IMG/VR virus record: IMGVR_UViG_3300021375_000032
Coordinates: 1 to 56,694 of that record
Length of the DNA: 56,694 bases
Direction: 5' to 3' (one strand)
From: a virus
Every line of letters starts with the position of its first letter. Position 1 is the stretch's first letter. The position numbers and the translations under genes were made by a program. The notes under the pieces were generated by a model that ran no database searches, was not told where the DNA came from, and saw only the letters and a program-made list of their open reading frames with translations. Positions 8,163 to 17,312 of the stretch are shown here, one piece after another.

Positions 8163-8505
8163 AATCAACTAATTTCTCTATACTTCTGTTCTTTTTTAAA
8201 TTTACATACGCTGTGTGATATGTGTTAGATGCAGAAGCATATTGATTTAAAATTTCGCCATAAAAATTATCTAAATCATGTACTAAGCAAGGAATATTAT
8301 TGTCATCTACAAGTACAACTTCATCTTGATCTGCTGATACCATTACACTTACAAATGTAATTAATTCACGAGTAATCGTAAACTGTGATCCACTGTAAAA
8401 ATAAATTAATGATTCTTGATATTTTTCTGCTAACAATCTTTTTTGAGTGTTAAGTGTCAACATATAATTAGAAAAGTCTAGTGCTTTTTCTAAACGCTCA
8501 TCCAT
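8155..8505 (-). CDS. Small conserved phage protein, first gene of the accessory operon
   Basis: This 116-aa protein of unknown function appears largely helical, with an N-terminal amphipathic segment (MDERLEKALDFSNYML), a central strand-like stretch (ITRELITFVSVMV, then EVVLVDDNNIPCLV) and a charged helix near the end. No catalytic motif is visible. It is the promoter-proximal gene of the 8505-to-1 operon, with AGGAG placed 7 nt before the ATG and a consensus sigma70-type promoter just upstream. Its stop overlaps the first glycosyltransferase gene by 8 nt. I have an impression of similar small proteins near tail-fibre genes in marine myophages but cannot name a family. Confidence 0.65.
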   Translation of the reverse strand: MDERLEKALDFSNYMLTLNTQKRLLAEKYQESLIYFYSGSQFTITRELITFVSVMVSADQDEVVLVDDNNIPCLVHDLDNFYGEILNQYASASNTYHTAYVNLKKNRSIEKLVDYD

Positions 8506-8531
8506 AGTTAAACTCCTAGTTTATTACTAGT

Positions 8532-8560
8532 AGTATATATTAGATTTAACGTATTGTCAA
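8532..8560 (-). promoter_or_regulatory. Sigma70-type promoter of the accessory operon
   Basis: On the minus strand TTGACA (8560-8555), an exact 17-nt spacer and TATACT (8537-8532) precede the 116-aa gene. The predicted start site near 8525 leaves a leader of about 20 nt containing AGGAG. The -35 and -10 hexamers and spacing are identical to those before gp47 (46146-46174). This gives the operon an early-type promoter separate from the late tail-fibre genes directly upstream. Confidence 0.75.
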
Positions 8561-8571
8561 GAGCAGACTGG

Positions 8572-10809
8572 TTATGGATTTACCTGAACACTTGCGCCTG
8601 CTGATCCGCCAGCTGTTGATATACTAGCATTCCATGTACCAACTATACCCAATGTACTTGATACACTGCCAGAAAGATCACTGGAAGGAATAGTGCCGCC
8701 ATCTGGCCCTGTAATAATTACACTTGCTGATGATGCTCCATTAGCATTCCAAGATATAGTATACACTGTACTATTAATAGTTCCAGAGCTTGGTGTAAAG
8801 CTAATACTAGGGGGCGGTATTACAGGAGGGGGCGGTGGAGGAGAACTTACTGTTACTGATGCAGATGCGCTTCCGCCACTAGTATCAATTGTTGCACTCC
8901 ATGTGCCGACTATGCCTAATGTACTCGATGCAGACCCGCTTGCATCAGTAGTATTATATGTCGGTCCTTCTGGAGAATTTAATGTAACTGTTCTCGATCC
9001 TGCGCCAGCATCATCCCATGATAGTGTATAAATTGTATCATTGATATATCCAGAACTCGGTGTAAAGCTAATGCTCGGATCTGCTGGTCTTGCAGTTCCT
9101 GACCAACTTCTAGAGAACGACTCTGTACTGCTATAAAATAAGAACGAGCCGGTGCCGGTGCCAATTGTTAATGGTTCAATGCCAAGGATAACCGAACGAC
9201 TCTGGCCGGCGCTCATTGAGAAAGAAGTTGATGCTCCTGGACTACTTATTCCGTCTACGGATACACTCCACTGACTAGGTCTACTTGTTTCTTGAACTAT
9301 AATCGATCCGCTTCCACTGTTGCAAGTTACTGTATATGCATAGCTAACAGTGCCTTGAGATATCGGTATATTAAAGTTCATGTCAGAAGCAGGACTGACC
9401 GAGAAAGTAAATCCTGCAGGAGTTGGACCCGGAGACGGACTCGGATCTGGTGGCGGAGTTGGTGGCGGAGTTGGTGCAGGTGTTGTGCTAGTATCACCAA
9501 TATTAACAATGCCGCTAGTTGCTAGTATTTCTCCAGAAACTGAACCCGATCGTAAACTAATTGAAAAACTTTCAACTCCTTCTGTTGCTAAGTCATTGCT
9601 AAGTGTTCGTGTAATTGTACCGGCATTGTTATTAATAGTAACTGTACCAGATGTTACTCCATCAGTAAAATCTAAGCCAGTTGGCTGGCTGCTGGATACT
9701 GCATTTGTTGACCAATATAATGTTGTAGAGTTTGAAACATTAGTAGTTGTAATTGTAAATGACGCATTTGCACCTTCGTTAGCGTTTGCAGGTCCGCTAA
9801 TATTATAACTCGGTGTAATAACACCTGATAATGTTCTTATGGTTGCTCCTACTGGCGGAGAATCAATAATAACTGCATCATGTACTGTTCCGTTAATAGA
9901 TATTTGACTGCTAGGAGTTGCTGTTGATATACTACTATTAAATGTACCAAATACTGCTTCATCAATTCCATAAGTAAGATCATTAGGAAGTCCGTCTGTA
10001 AACTCTACTTTAAATTTTATAGCAGATGTACCATCTAATGTTGTTTCATTAGTAGCATATATGTTATAACTATTACGAGAATAAACCGCGCCGCCGGTTG
10101 TAGAATAAACTAATTGATATGTTGAATTAAGATCATAATTTCCTATACTAGATCCAGAACCAATTCCTGCATTATTAACTGTTGATTCTGCCTTGAAACT
10201 AGTTGTTCCCATAATGTTTAATATTGTTTGCCAGTCTACTGTTTTAGCTTGACTTCCTGTATAATCAACCGATGCACCAAACCGAATTTCGCCGCCGGCG
10301 TTAAAAAAATGTCTCCTATCAAGGACAGACGGAAATGTTACTGTAAAAATATGACTAAGTGTTCCATTCCATGAACCCGAACTTGCGGGACGGGTACTGC
10401 TTGCTTCTGGTAAACTAGCTATAGTTAAGTTAGCAGGAGCAACAATTAATCTATCAGTATCAATACTAGTTGCTAATGATTCTAATCCTAAAATATATGC
10501 TTCTTCAATTTTATCAGCAGTTGCAGTATTAGCTTCGTAATCACCGATTACAAATTCGTCAATAGCAACCGATGCTCCAACTTGATGTGAACGTGTCCTA
10601 ATTAAATCAATATATAAATCTTCGTAGTCTTGTGCAGAAACTTTATCTGCATTAGCAAGATCATTTGCTGCACGAGAACCAACCACACTGTTTGTACTAA
10701 ATGGTTGGCCGTAGCCGTAAGTGGCAGAAATATCAGCAGAAGTGCCAAGTACTAAATTTACTTGATTTCTAAGTGTGTTATATCTACTTGCTAATATAGT
10801 TACTGACAT
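8572..10809 (-). CDS. Tail-fibre/adhesin protein with Calx-beta-like and Ig-like domains
   Basis: This 745-aa protein has an N-terminal 300 residues that match the 307-aa protein at 10871-11794: helical start, RSHQVG, SGSWNGTLSH, RRHFFNAGGEIRFGA, DWQ and SSIGNYDLNSTYQ. After this come a Calx-beta-like stretch (about 340-430), a Pro/Thr/Ser linker (about 441-466), a beta domain of about 100 residues, and two tandem Ig-like repeats (about 575-650 and 665-745) separated by a poly-proline linker. Both repeats share SISFTPSSGxINxTxYTxSW and STLGIVGTWxAxIxTxGGSA. The architecture suggests a surface adhesin attached by the common N-terminal module. It has its own late-type promoter. Annotation as fibre rests on domain style and neighbours. 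Confidence 0.75.
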   Translation of the reverse strand: MSVTILASRYNTLRNQVNLVLGTSADISATYGYGQPFSTNSVVGSRAANDLANADKVSAQDYEDLYIDLIRTRSHQVGASVAIDEFVIGDYEANTATADKIEEAYILGLESLATSIDTDRLIVAPANLTIASLPEASSTRPASSGSWNGTLSHIFTVTFPSVLDRRHFFNAGGEIRFGASVDYTGSQAKTVDWQTILNIMGTTSFKAESTVNNAGIGSGSSIGNYDLNSTYQLVYSTTGGAVYSRNSYNIYATNETTLDGTSAIKFKVEFTDGLPNDLTYGIDEAVFGTFNSSISTATPSSQISINGTVHDAVIIDSPPVGATIRTLSGVITPSYNISGPANANEGANASFTITTTNVSNSTTLYWSTNAVSSSQPTGLDFTDGVTSGTVTINNNAGTITRTLSNDLATEGVESFSISLRSGSVSGEILATSGIVNIGDTSTTPAPTPPPTPPPDPSPSPGPTPAGFTFSVSPASDMNFNIPISQGTVSYAYTVTCNSGSGSIIVQETSRPSQWSVSVDGISSPGASTSFSMSAGQSRSVILGIEPLTIGTGTGSFLFYSSTESFSRSWSGTARPADPSISFTPSSGYINDTIYTLSWDDAGAGSRTVTLNSPEGPTYNTTDASGSASSTLGIVGTWSATIDTSGGSASASVTVSSPPPPPPVIPPPSISFTPSSGTINSTVYTISWNANGASSASVIITGPDGGTIPSSDLSGSVSSTLGIVGTWNASISTAGGSAGASVQVNP
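8575..9085 (-). repeat. Two tandem Ig-like domain repeats
   Basis: Two repeat units of about 240 nt, starting roughly 267 nt apart, encode the end of the 745-aa fibre. DNA similarity is still visible, for example around 8632-8665 against 8900-8932 (CCATGTRCCRACTATRCC core). This implies a duplication followed by divergence. Repeated Ig-like folds are common at phage surface-binding tips. Confidence 0.7.
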
Positions 10810-10833
10810 CTATCATCTCTTTTTGTTATCAAG

Positions 10834-10841
10834 TATTTATT
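10834..10841 (-). promoter_or_regulatory. Late-type -10 element (AATAAATA)
   Basis: The minus-strand octamer AATAAATA differs at one position from the T4 late element TATAAATA and lies 25 nt before the ATG at 10809, in the 61-nt gap before the 745-aa fibre gene. No -35 hexamer is present, as expected for gp55-dependent promoters. Confidence 0.55.
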
Positions 10842-10870
10842 TAAAAATATTTCAAGCACAAAAAGTTTGA

Positions 10871-11794
10871 TTATGCTAATGTTTGTGTATTATAGTAAGA
10901 CGGTGCTGATACTACTACGTCACCGTTTGCACGATAATGTTGAATTGTACTTTCTAATCTGCCATCAACGTTGTTGTCAACATTATTATCAAATACTACA
11001 TCATTGAATTCAATTCTAAAAATGATACGTGTATCAATATCTGAACGTGCTTTAACAGTATAAATATTGCCAGCATATACTGCACTATATGTGCCGCTGC
11101 CAACTTTTGTGTATATATCTTGATATGCACTTGTTAAATCATAATTACCAATCGACGAGCCGCCGCCAGTAGTTGAAACTGTTGTTTCTGCACTAAATTT
11201 AATTGTTCCTACTTGCGAACATAATTGACTCCAATCTAATCCTTTAGGTGTTGAAGATCCGGTGTTGTTTGCACTAATTCGTATCTCGCCGCCTGTATTA
11301 AAGAAAAAGCGTTTGGCGTCAGCTGAACTAAATGTAGCAGTTACTTCGTGATAAATTAATCCGTTCCAAGAACTAGTTCTTGCACTAGATATAGCAGGTT
11401 CTAATGCAGATTGTGTAGGATGTATAAGTTGTTTATCTGCTTGAACTTGTGCCATTAGATTTTCAAAGTCTACTATTCCCTTTTTAAATCCGTCTGGGTC
11501 TATTGAAGTTACGCCATTATCGTTAATAAACGAACTTGTTTGTTCTGCAACAATATTAAGATTCTGTATAACTTCAGCAATTCCTATATCAGTTACGCCT
11601 ACTTGATGCACTCTTGCTTTAAGTATGTCGGTATAGATAAGATTTATATCTTCAGCAGTTATAATATCATCAGTATTATTAACTGGTAAACTAGAAACTA
11701 TTTGTCCATATCCGTTTTGTCCGGACCCGGATCCTAGTATTAGTGCAATACTAGATTGTAAGTTATTAATTCGTGCTGCTGTGATATCTGCCAT
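10871..11794 (-). CDS. Tail-fibre-type protein, short form
   Basis: This 307-aa protein is equivalent to the N-terminal module of the 745-aa fibre, without its Calx-beta and Ig extensions. Shared elements include ARVHQVG, SSWNGLIYH, RFFFNTGGEIRISA, a GLDWSQ segment and SSIGNYDLTSAYQ. A well placed AAGGAA lies 5 nt upstream of the ATG. It probably forms or caps a short fibre, or serves as attachment base for others. It is co-transcribed with the 495-aa fibre (9-nt gap). The role is inferred from homology to the longer neighbour and its position among structural genes. Confidence 0.65.
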   Translation of the reverse strand: MADITAARINNLQSSIALILGSGSGQNGYGQIVSSLPVNNTDDIITAEDINLIYTDILKARVHQVGVTDIGIAEVIQNLNIVAEQTSSFINDNGVTSIDPDGFKKGIVDFENLMAQVQADKQLIHPTQSALEPAISSARTSSWNGLIYHEVTATFSSADAKRFFFNTGGEIRISANNTGSSTPKGLDWSQLCSQVGTIKFSAETTVSTTGGGSSIGNYDLTSAYQDIYTKVGSGTYSAVYAGNIYTVKARSDIDTRIIFRIEFNDVVFDNNVDNNVDGRLESTIQHYRANGDVVVSAPSYYNTQTLA

Positions 11795-11803
11795 GATGAT
11801 TCC

Positions 11804-13291
11804 TTAAACTTTTAGTACACATTCTACTAGTTTTTCGCCCTCATCACTATTGCTTTCGAGTGCAACACCGACTAAACTTCCTCCGTTAATTGCTGTGCTT
11901 GCACAACCGTTATCATTAACATAAACTTCTTGCCCTTTTTTAACTGCACCTATAACACGAACTGGTAAACGCCCTTTAAGACCAATGTATTGACCTTCTG
12001 CTTCACTGTTCATCATCACAGCAGGATCAGTTGATACAACACCAATTGCAATTGTACCTACACTTGCTGCTTCAACTTCGTGATCTTCGTGTGCGCACAC
12101 TGTAACTACTGTTCCAGGTGCTAGTTCTTCTGCTGTAGAATACTTTTCTGCTAAGTCAGCATAACGTGCTTGTGTTGCTGTACCTTGGAACAAGTTTGCA
12201 GCAATTGATCCAGTTGCATCTCTAACTGCAACTGTATTATTAGTTGCACTAGCACTTGCACTACGGAAATCACTACCTACTCTTAGTGTAGAAGCTTTAG
12301 ACGCTTCGCCTGTAAAGTTAGCAGCATAAACATTTGACCATCCTAGACTAGCACTACCTAATGTAAATGTGTTGTCTGCTGCTGGTACAACTCCAGTTGA
12401 TGTAACTGTGCCAACATGTGTTAGTACGCCTGCGCCGCTAGTAACTTTTAGTTTAATGGTGCCATTATTAGTAATATTTTGTATAATACCGTCAAAACCG
12501 TTGTCATCAATCTTTATTTGTAGATCTTGTGATGCGCCTATTAGTATTCCGTCATCTGTTTGGGTTTCAATTGCACTTGTAAATATAGTGTTGCCTACGC
12601 CTGTTTGTACAAAGTTTGCTGCTGCAACTCCACCTAGCTTTTCAGCATTAGTAGCAGTTCCGTGGAATCTATCAGTTGTACTTGTGACGCCAGCTGTGGC
12701 TAGTTTAGTATTTCTTAGGGTAATGCCTTTATTAATTCTATCAAAGCCTTGTGATATAAGTGACGACTCACTAGCATTTAAATCAAACGTAGAAAGACTT
12801 ACAACATAAGTTGTTTCGTCCTCAATAACAGCAGCAATTATTCCTCTTGTTGTACTTGTAGTATCAAGAACTTCTAGGCTTTGCATTTGGGTTACACCTT
12901 CGCCTGCGTTCTGTGGTCCTATAAGTACAAAGTTTGTACCGTTGTATACATATAATTGATCGTTGCCACTGTCCCACCAAAAGTCGCCATTGGCTAAACC
13001 GGTTGGCTCTGCTGCTCCGATTTCTGCGCCGCCTGTTGTGCGCCACTGTGTGCCATCGTAAAATTTTAATTTACTTGTTCCGCTATCAAACCATACTTGA
13101 CCACTAATTGGTCTTGCTGGCTGATTTGCTCCGCTAAAGTTTTCTAACAAAAACAAGAAGTTTTCGTTTTGTATTTCACCGTACCCTGCGTAGTTTTTAC
13201 CGATGAATTTTAGGTCAGTTGTTTGATCAACTGTTCCATCTTCCACTGTGGTTAGCAGTGTGTTGTTATATCTGTCTATTGAATAAGCCAT
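11804..13291 (-). CDS. Tail-fibre protein with C-terminal YADLAEKY domain
   Basis: This 495-aa protein has an N-terminal block shared with the 636- and 684-aa proteins: YAGYGEIQNENFLFLLENF, GQVWFD, LKFYDGTQWRTTGG, GDFWWD and a LYVYNG segment, two WYDG-type repeats typical of marine phage fibres. The middle is a repetitive beta-rich shaft. The C-terminus starts with YADLAEKYS, then PGTVVTV, GVVSTDPAVMMNS and LKGRLPVRVIG, resembling the fibre C-terminal domains annotated as peptidase-G2-like; self-cleavage is not shown here. It is first in its transcription unit behind a GATAAATA element. It is likely a receptor-binding fibre. Confidence 0.75.
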   Translation of the reverse strand: MAYSIDRYNNTLLTTVEDGTVDQTTDLKFIGKNYAGYGEIQNENFLFLLENFSGANQPARPISGQVWFDSGTSKLKFYDGTQWRTTGGAEIGAAEPTGLANGDFWWDSGNDQLYVYNGTNFVLIGPQNAGEGVTQMQSLEVLDTTSTTRGIIAAVIEDETTYVVSLSTFDLNASESSLISQGFDRINKGITLRNTKLATAGVTSTTDRFHGTATNAEKLGGVAAANFVQTGVGNTIFTSAIETQTDDGILIGASQDLQIKIDDNGFDGIIQNITNNGTIKLKVTSGAGVLTHVGTVTSTGVVPAADNTFTLGSASLGWSNVYAANFTGEASKASTLRVGSDFRSASASATNNTVAVRDATGSIAANLFQGTATQARYADLAEKYSTAEELAPGTVVTVCAHEDHEVEAASVGTIAIGVVSTDPAVMMNSEAEGQYIGLKGRLPVRVIGAVKKGQEVYVNDNGCASTAINGGSLVGVALESNSDEGEKLVECVLKV

Positions 13292-13321
13292 GTTCTTATG
13301 TAACCCCTAATGCTATTATAT

Positions 13322-13329
13322 TATTTATC
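13322..13329 (-). promoter_or_regulatory. Late-type -10 element (GATAAATA)
   Basis: The minus-strand GATAAATA is one base from the T4 late consensus and sits in the 42-nt gap upstream of the 495-aa fibre gene, about 30 nt before its ATG. The same octamer occurs before the gp6 gene at 36855-36862, which supports a functional motif. Confidence 0.55.
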
Positions 13330-13333
13330 GTTT

Positions 13334-15244
13334 TTATGGATACGCAGTAGTTCCTACGAAATCCCAACTTGTTCCGTTTGACTGGTATGTCATTAAAGTT
13401 CTTTCTGGTGTAAGGATAACGTTACCACTAGCTCCTTCAGCAGCAAATGCAATATCTTGCACTACTGATTCATTCTGTGTTCCGTTTGAATCTACTGCAA
13501 TGTAGCTTACATTTTTTGCACCTTCTACATCCACGCCTTCAACTGTTGCTCCAGCATAAGACGTTGTGTGTATACGTGCAGTTTTATTAGTGTTTAGTGT
13601 TACAGCCGGATATAAATCATTTAAGTAAGCTGCAACTGCTGATTGCAATGTAAGACCTGTTCCTAAACCAGTAATATCCATACTAAATACTACTGGATCT
13701 GTAGCAATTTCTTGGTCGACGTACTCTTTTGTTGCAACTGTATTATTTACTGATTCTGTTACAGATAACAATGCAGCTTGTCTTGCGCTAACTGCTTTGG
13801 CTACACCTGTAATTTTCTGGTTATCTGTAATGTTAATATCATTACCAGCTGTAATTGCAATACCATTAGTAGATGTAATTGCCATATCATTAGTAGATGT
13901 AATTGTTTTACCATCAATATTAACTTCATCAATTTGTAATGATAAAAGTGTACCAATTTGATTCAAGTCTAATGCCTTAGTAACATTTACTAATGTATCA
14001 TTTGTTAGTTTATCAACGCCGCCGATTTTGTAACTTGAAGTATTACTTAATAAGTCAAAATTTACGTTTGAAGTAAATGCATTTGTTACATTTTTCCAAA
14101 GTATATCTTTACTTCCTGCACTACTATTAACTTGTATGCCTGAACTGTCTGCCTGTGCATCTGTTAGTTCTGTACTGTCATTAAGTACGCCAATTTCAAT
14201 AATCTTATCTTCTACTCTTAGTGTTTGTATATCTAATGCAACTCTGTCGCCTTCGACAATTAAGTCACCTGTAACTCTTAAATCACCTTCGACATCTAAT
14301 GTATATTCTGGTAATCTGTTAGTAGTAAATATACCAACTCGTGCTGTGCTTGCATCTACATAAATTGCATCAACAGAAATAGATCCAAAAGACGTCGATT
14401 TAACACGTAAACTTAAATCGTGGTCAGTAAGTTGGTTTTCAATATAAAAACGTGGACCAACAACTTTTTGTACGTTGTTCTGAGATAGTCCAATTGTTAA
14501 ACCGCCTGAGTTTTGAATTGTTAGTGTACCAGTCGTAATACCGTTTGCAGTCGATGGTAGGAAACTGTCAGCAGTTCTAACAATGCCAGTAGTAGTTACA
14601 AGAGCATTTGCAGAATTTGCAATTCCTCTAAATTTAAAATTAGCAGTATCAATTATGTTGTATCCTACACGAATAATTCCATTTGGATTATCTGCTGTAA
14701 CTAATCCTAAAACTCGTTGTGCATAAATTGGAGTAAATTCAATGCTACTAATTACCGCAGAAAGAGTCCCGCCGGTATATAAGTACACCACTGTTCTCGA
14801 TCTACTTTGTTGATCAAGTATACTGCCGACTTCAAATCCGCTCTTGCCTTGAGTTACTGTATATTGCGGACCCATCAGCATTAAGTCAGTGCCGTCAAAC
14901 GCATAAACTTGATTGTTTAGATTATCAATCCACATGTCGCCTGCAACCATTTGTGGACGAGTATTTTGTACAATCGGACCGCCGCTAGCTTTCCATACTG
15001 TTCCGTCATAAACTTTTAAACGCTGATCTGCATTATCCCACCACGTTTGTCCTGTTAACGGATTACTTGGCGCAGCAGTATTACTAAAATTTTCTAGTAA
15101 ACGAATAAAGTTTTCGTTAAAGTATTCTCCGTATCCTGTATAGTTTCTACCAACTAATGTAAGATTAGTACTAGCTGTATCAATCTGTCCATCGATTAAG
15201 TCTAGTAGCAGAGTGCCGTCTGTTTTGTTTAGTTGATAACTCAT
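13334..15244 (-). CDS. Tail-fibre protein
   Basis: This 636-aa protein shares its N-terminal module with the 495- and 684-aa fibres: NLTLVGRNYTGYGEYFNENF, LLENFSNTAAPSNPLTGQTW, LKVYDGTVWKASGG and a GDMWID repeat. A long beta-rich shaft follows, including EYTLDVEGDLRVTGDL, a pattern seen in intertwined trimeric fibres. The last 120 residues (from MDITGLGTGLTLQ) are a distinct C-terminal domain I do not recognise. The gene starts 3 nt after the 684-aa fibre stop, so they are co-translated. The function is presumably host recognition; receptor unknown. Confidence 0.7.
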   Translation of the reverse strand: MSYQLNKTDGTLLLDLIDGQIDTASTNLTLVGRNYTGYGEYFNENFIRLLENFSNTAAPSNPLTGQTWWDNADQRLKVYDGTVWKASGGPIVQNTRPQMVAGDMWIDNLNNQVYAFDGTDLMLMGPQYTVTQGKSGFEVGSILDQQSRSRTVVYLYTGGTLSAVISSIEFTPIYAQRVLGLVTADNPNGIIRVGYNIIDTANFKFRGIANSANALVTTTGIVRTADSFLPSTANGITTGTLTIQNSGGLTIGLSQNNVQKVVGPRFYIENQLTDHDLSLRVKSTSFGSISVDAIYVDASTARVGIFTTNRLPEYTLDVEGDLRVTGDLIVEGDRVALDIQTLRVEDKIIEIGVLNDSTELTDAQADSSGIQVNSSAGSKDILWKNVTNAFTSNVNFDLLSNTSSYKIGGVDKLTNDTLVNVTKALDLNQIGTLLSLQIDEVNIDGKTITSTNDMAITSTNGIAITAGNDINITDNQKITGVAKAVSARQAALLSVTESVNNTVATKEYVDQEIATDPVVFSMDITGLGTGLTLQSAVAAYLNDLYPAVTLNTNKTARIHTTSYAGATVEGVDVEGAKNVSYIAVDSNGTQNESVVQDIAFAAEGASGNVILTPERTLMTYQSNGTSWDFVGTTAYP

Positions 15245-15247
15245 CTA

Positions 15248-17302
15248 TTATTGCCCCGTATAAATTATGTAATTAACTGCTAAGTAAGGATTCATAACAC
15301 CTAATGGCGTTCCTAATGCAGATTCAGTTTTGATGCCGCCGCTGGATGCAATTCCTTGTGTTCCGCCTAATCCTGGCTCAATAGGCAATGTAATTGCATT
15401 ATCATCAACAGGTTCGCCTGCTCCAACTCTAACACCATAAAATTGTGTTCCGCTATCGCCTTCTAGATCATGTTCGTGTTCTGGTAGATTATTAGTTCCT
15501 ATTGTTGTTGTTTCATTGCCAGCGTTCCCGCCAATAGCATCAGCAGCAATGTCTGTTACTCTATTTGCACTTGGGCCACCCATGTTGTCAAGACCTAGTG
15601 CAAATCTGCCTCTAAAGTCTGGCAATGTAAATTTAGCAACACCGTTGTCACTAACTAAACTAGCATCTTTAAAGTTATGTTGAATTGCAATCCAAAGTTC
15701 GTTGTAATCAGACTTATTAACTTCTTGTCCGTCACATAGTAACCAACCATCAGGTGCTTCTTCTCCACCAAATGGCATCATTGCTCCAGCTGGTACTAGT
15801 GGAATTGTTTTTAAGAAGTTACGTTTTGTAATTCTGTATACACCAGTAGTTCCTGTTGTTACGTTTAATAATAATTCGTCTGCATTTCCTGCATCATACG
15901 TAACTTCTTTGTTACTAATAAAACTGTTTGCAATATTTACTGCAAATGTTTTTGTACTGCCACCTGTTTGTCCGTCAAATTCAAAGCTGTTTGGTTCTAC
16001 ATCACCACTTAGTGTAAAAGTAGTAGCACTTGCTAATCTGTCTGCCGAACCGGCCCTGCCACTTACTGTACCACTTACGTTACCTTGTAGATTACCAAAG
16101 AATGTTGTTGCATAAACTTGATCATACTTGTTAATCGACGTACCAATATTTCTTACACTATTACTATCAGGAGATATATTACCTGTTTGTAGTACACCGC
16201 CAACATCAACGTCGCCGCCAATGTATGCATTAAGTGCAATACCCAAGCCGCCTGTTGTTACAATACTTCCTGTGCCGATTGATAATGAATTTTCAGTGCT
16301 TGTAACTTTTAATATACCGGTCTCAGCTGCGCCTGCTTTGGGCGCAATCTTAATGTTACCTTTTACATCAATAGTTTCTTCAGGCGCATTATTATTAAAT
16401 CCTACATTACCATCACTGTTAATACTTATAATAGTCGGAGTTAAATTTCCGTTACGCATTCTAACATCAATACTTGATCCACTAGTATTGTGTTGTATTA
16501 TACCAGTTTCACCATCAATACCTAAACTTAGTTGGCCTCCGGTACCTATTTTAACACCGTCATTACTTTTAACACTTAATTGGAAATTTGTACTGCTTGC
16601 TGCATTTCCTCTTAAAAAGTTACTTGCAGGAATTGCAGTATTGCCAACTACTAATGCTTCTGCTTTTTCAGCTGTTCCGTAATACTTTAGTGCCTGTAAT
16701 CCAACAATTGCTTCATCTGCAATGTTCATGCCAGGATTAATACCTTTTCTAAATCCTTTAATTGATACTTTTGGTATAAAACTTTGACTACTAATAATAA
16801 TTACTGGCTGATCTTCAACTTTAATTGCTAGCACGTTGTATGTTATATCATCAGTGCCTACAATTTCCTGTGCTTGTGCACCAGTTAATAGTCCATCACT
16901 AAAATCTGGACCAACTAGTACCCATGAACTGCCTGTAAATAAATATAGCTGCTGACTTTCTGTGTTGACCCACAAGTCGCCTGCACTTGAATTTGCAACA
17001 GCCGGTGCAGCACTAGCCTTTTTAAGGCCGCCGCTCGCTACCCAGTTTGTACCGTCGTATACTTTAAGCTGATCAACTCCGTCTGTAGTATCATACCAAA
17101 GTTGTCCTTCTACTGGACGAAGAGGAGGTGTTGTATTTGCAAAATTTTCTAGTAAGTGTAAGAAGTTTTCGTTTACTGCTTGACCATACGCTGTAGTGCC
17201 TCGTCCTGGAAAATTTAAACTTGTTTCGCTATTAAGTGTGTTGTCTTCTACTGTAATTGAACCTTTATTAACAGTGTCAGTGTAACTTATTGTATATGGC
17301 AT
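15248..17302 (-). CDS. Tail-fibre protein with tail-collar domain
   Basis: This 684-aa protein has the shared fibre N-terminus (AYGQAVNENFLHLLENFAN, GQLWYD, LKVYDGTNWVASGG, AGDLWVN). The shaft includes a PEETIDVKGNIKI repeat. The C-terminal 180 residues carry a phage tail-collar type domain: PAGAMMPFGG, APDGWLLCDGQ, LPDFRGRFALG and LPEHEHDLEG, ending in MNPYLAVNYIIYTGQ. In T4-like fibres this domain occurs in short tail-fibre type tips, where it is near the metal-binding, receptor-contacting head. AGGAG lies just upstream of the ATG. It follows the 200-aa structural gene by 10 nt. Confidence 0.8.
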   Translation of the reverse strand: MPYTISYTDTVNKGSITVEDNTLNSETSLNFPGRGTTAYGQAVNENFLHLLENFANTTPPLRPVEGQLWYDTTDGVDQLKVYDGTNWVASGGLKKASAAPAVANSSAGDLWVNTESQQLYLFTGSSWVLVGPDFSDGLLTGAQAQEIVGTDDITYNVLAIKVEDQPVIIISSQSFIPKVSIKGFRKGINPGMNIADEAIVGLQALKYYGTAEKAEALVVGNTAIPASNFLRGNAASSTNFQLSVKSNDGVKIGTGGQLSLGIDGETGIIQHNTSGSSIDVRMRNGNLTPTIISINSDGNVGFNNNAPEETIDVKGNIKIAPKAGAAETGILKVTSTENSLSIGTGSIVTTGGLGIALNAYIGGDVDVGGVLQTGNISPDSNSVRNIGTSINKYDQVYATTFFGNLQGNVSGTVSGRAGSADRLASATTFTLSGDVEPNSFEFDGQTGGSTKTFAVNIANSFISNKEVTYDAGNADELLLNVTTGTTGVYRITKRNFLKTIPLVPAGAMMPFGGEEAPDGWLLCDGQEVNKSDYNELWIAIQHNFKDASLVSDNGVAKFTLPDFRGRFALGLDNMGGPSANRVTDIAADAIGGNAGNETTTIGTNNLPEHEHDLEGDSGTQFYGVRVGAGEPVDDNAITLPIEPGLGGTQGIASSGGIKTESALGTPLGVMNPYLAVNYIIYTGQ

Positions 17303-17312
17303 AATTTACTCC

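Noticed and set aside
9380-9808. Open frame on the plus strand opposite the 745-aa fibre gene
   Set aside because: It mirrors the Pro/Thr/Ser-rich coding of the fibre, has no ribosome-binding site and would cut into a clear coding gene.
16128-16682. 184-codon plus-strand frame opposite the 684-aa fibre
   Set aside because: Low-complexity Leu/Pro/Val/Ile composition typical of an antisense shadow; the minus-strand protein has recognisable fibre domains.
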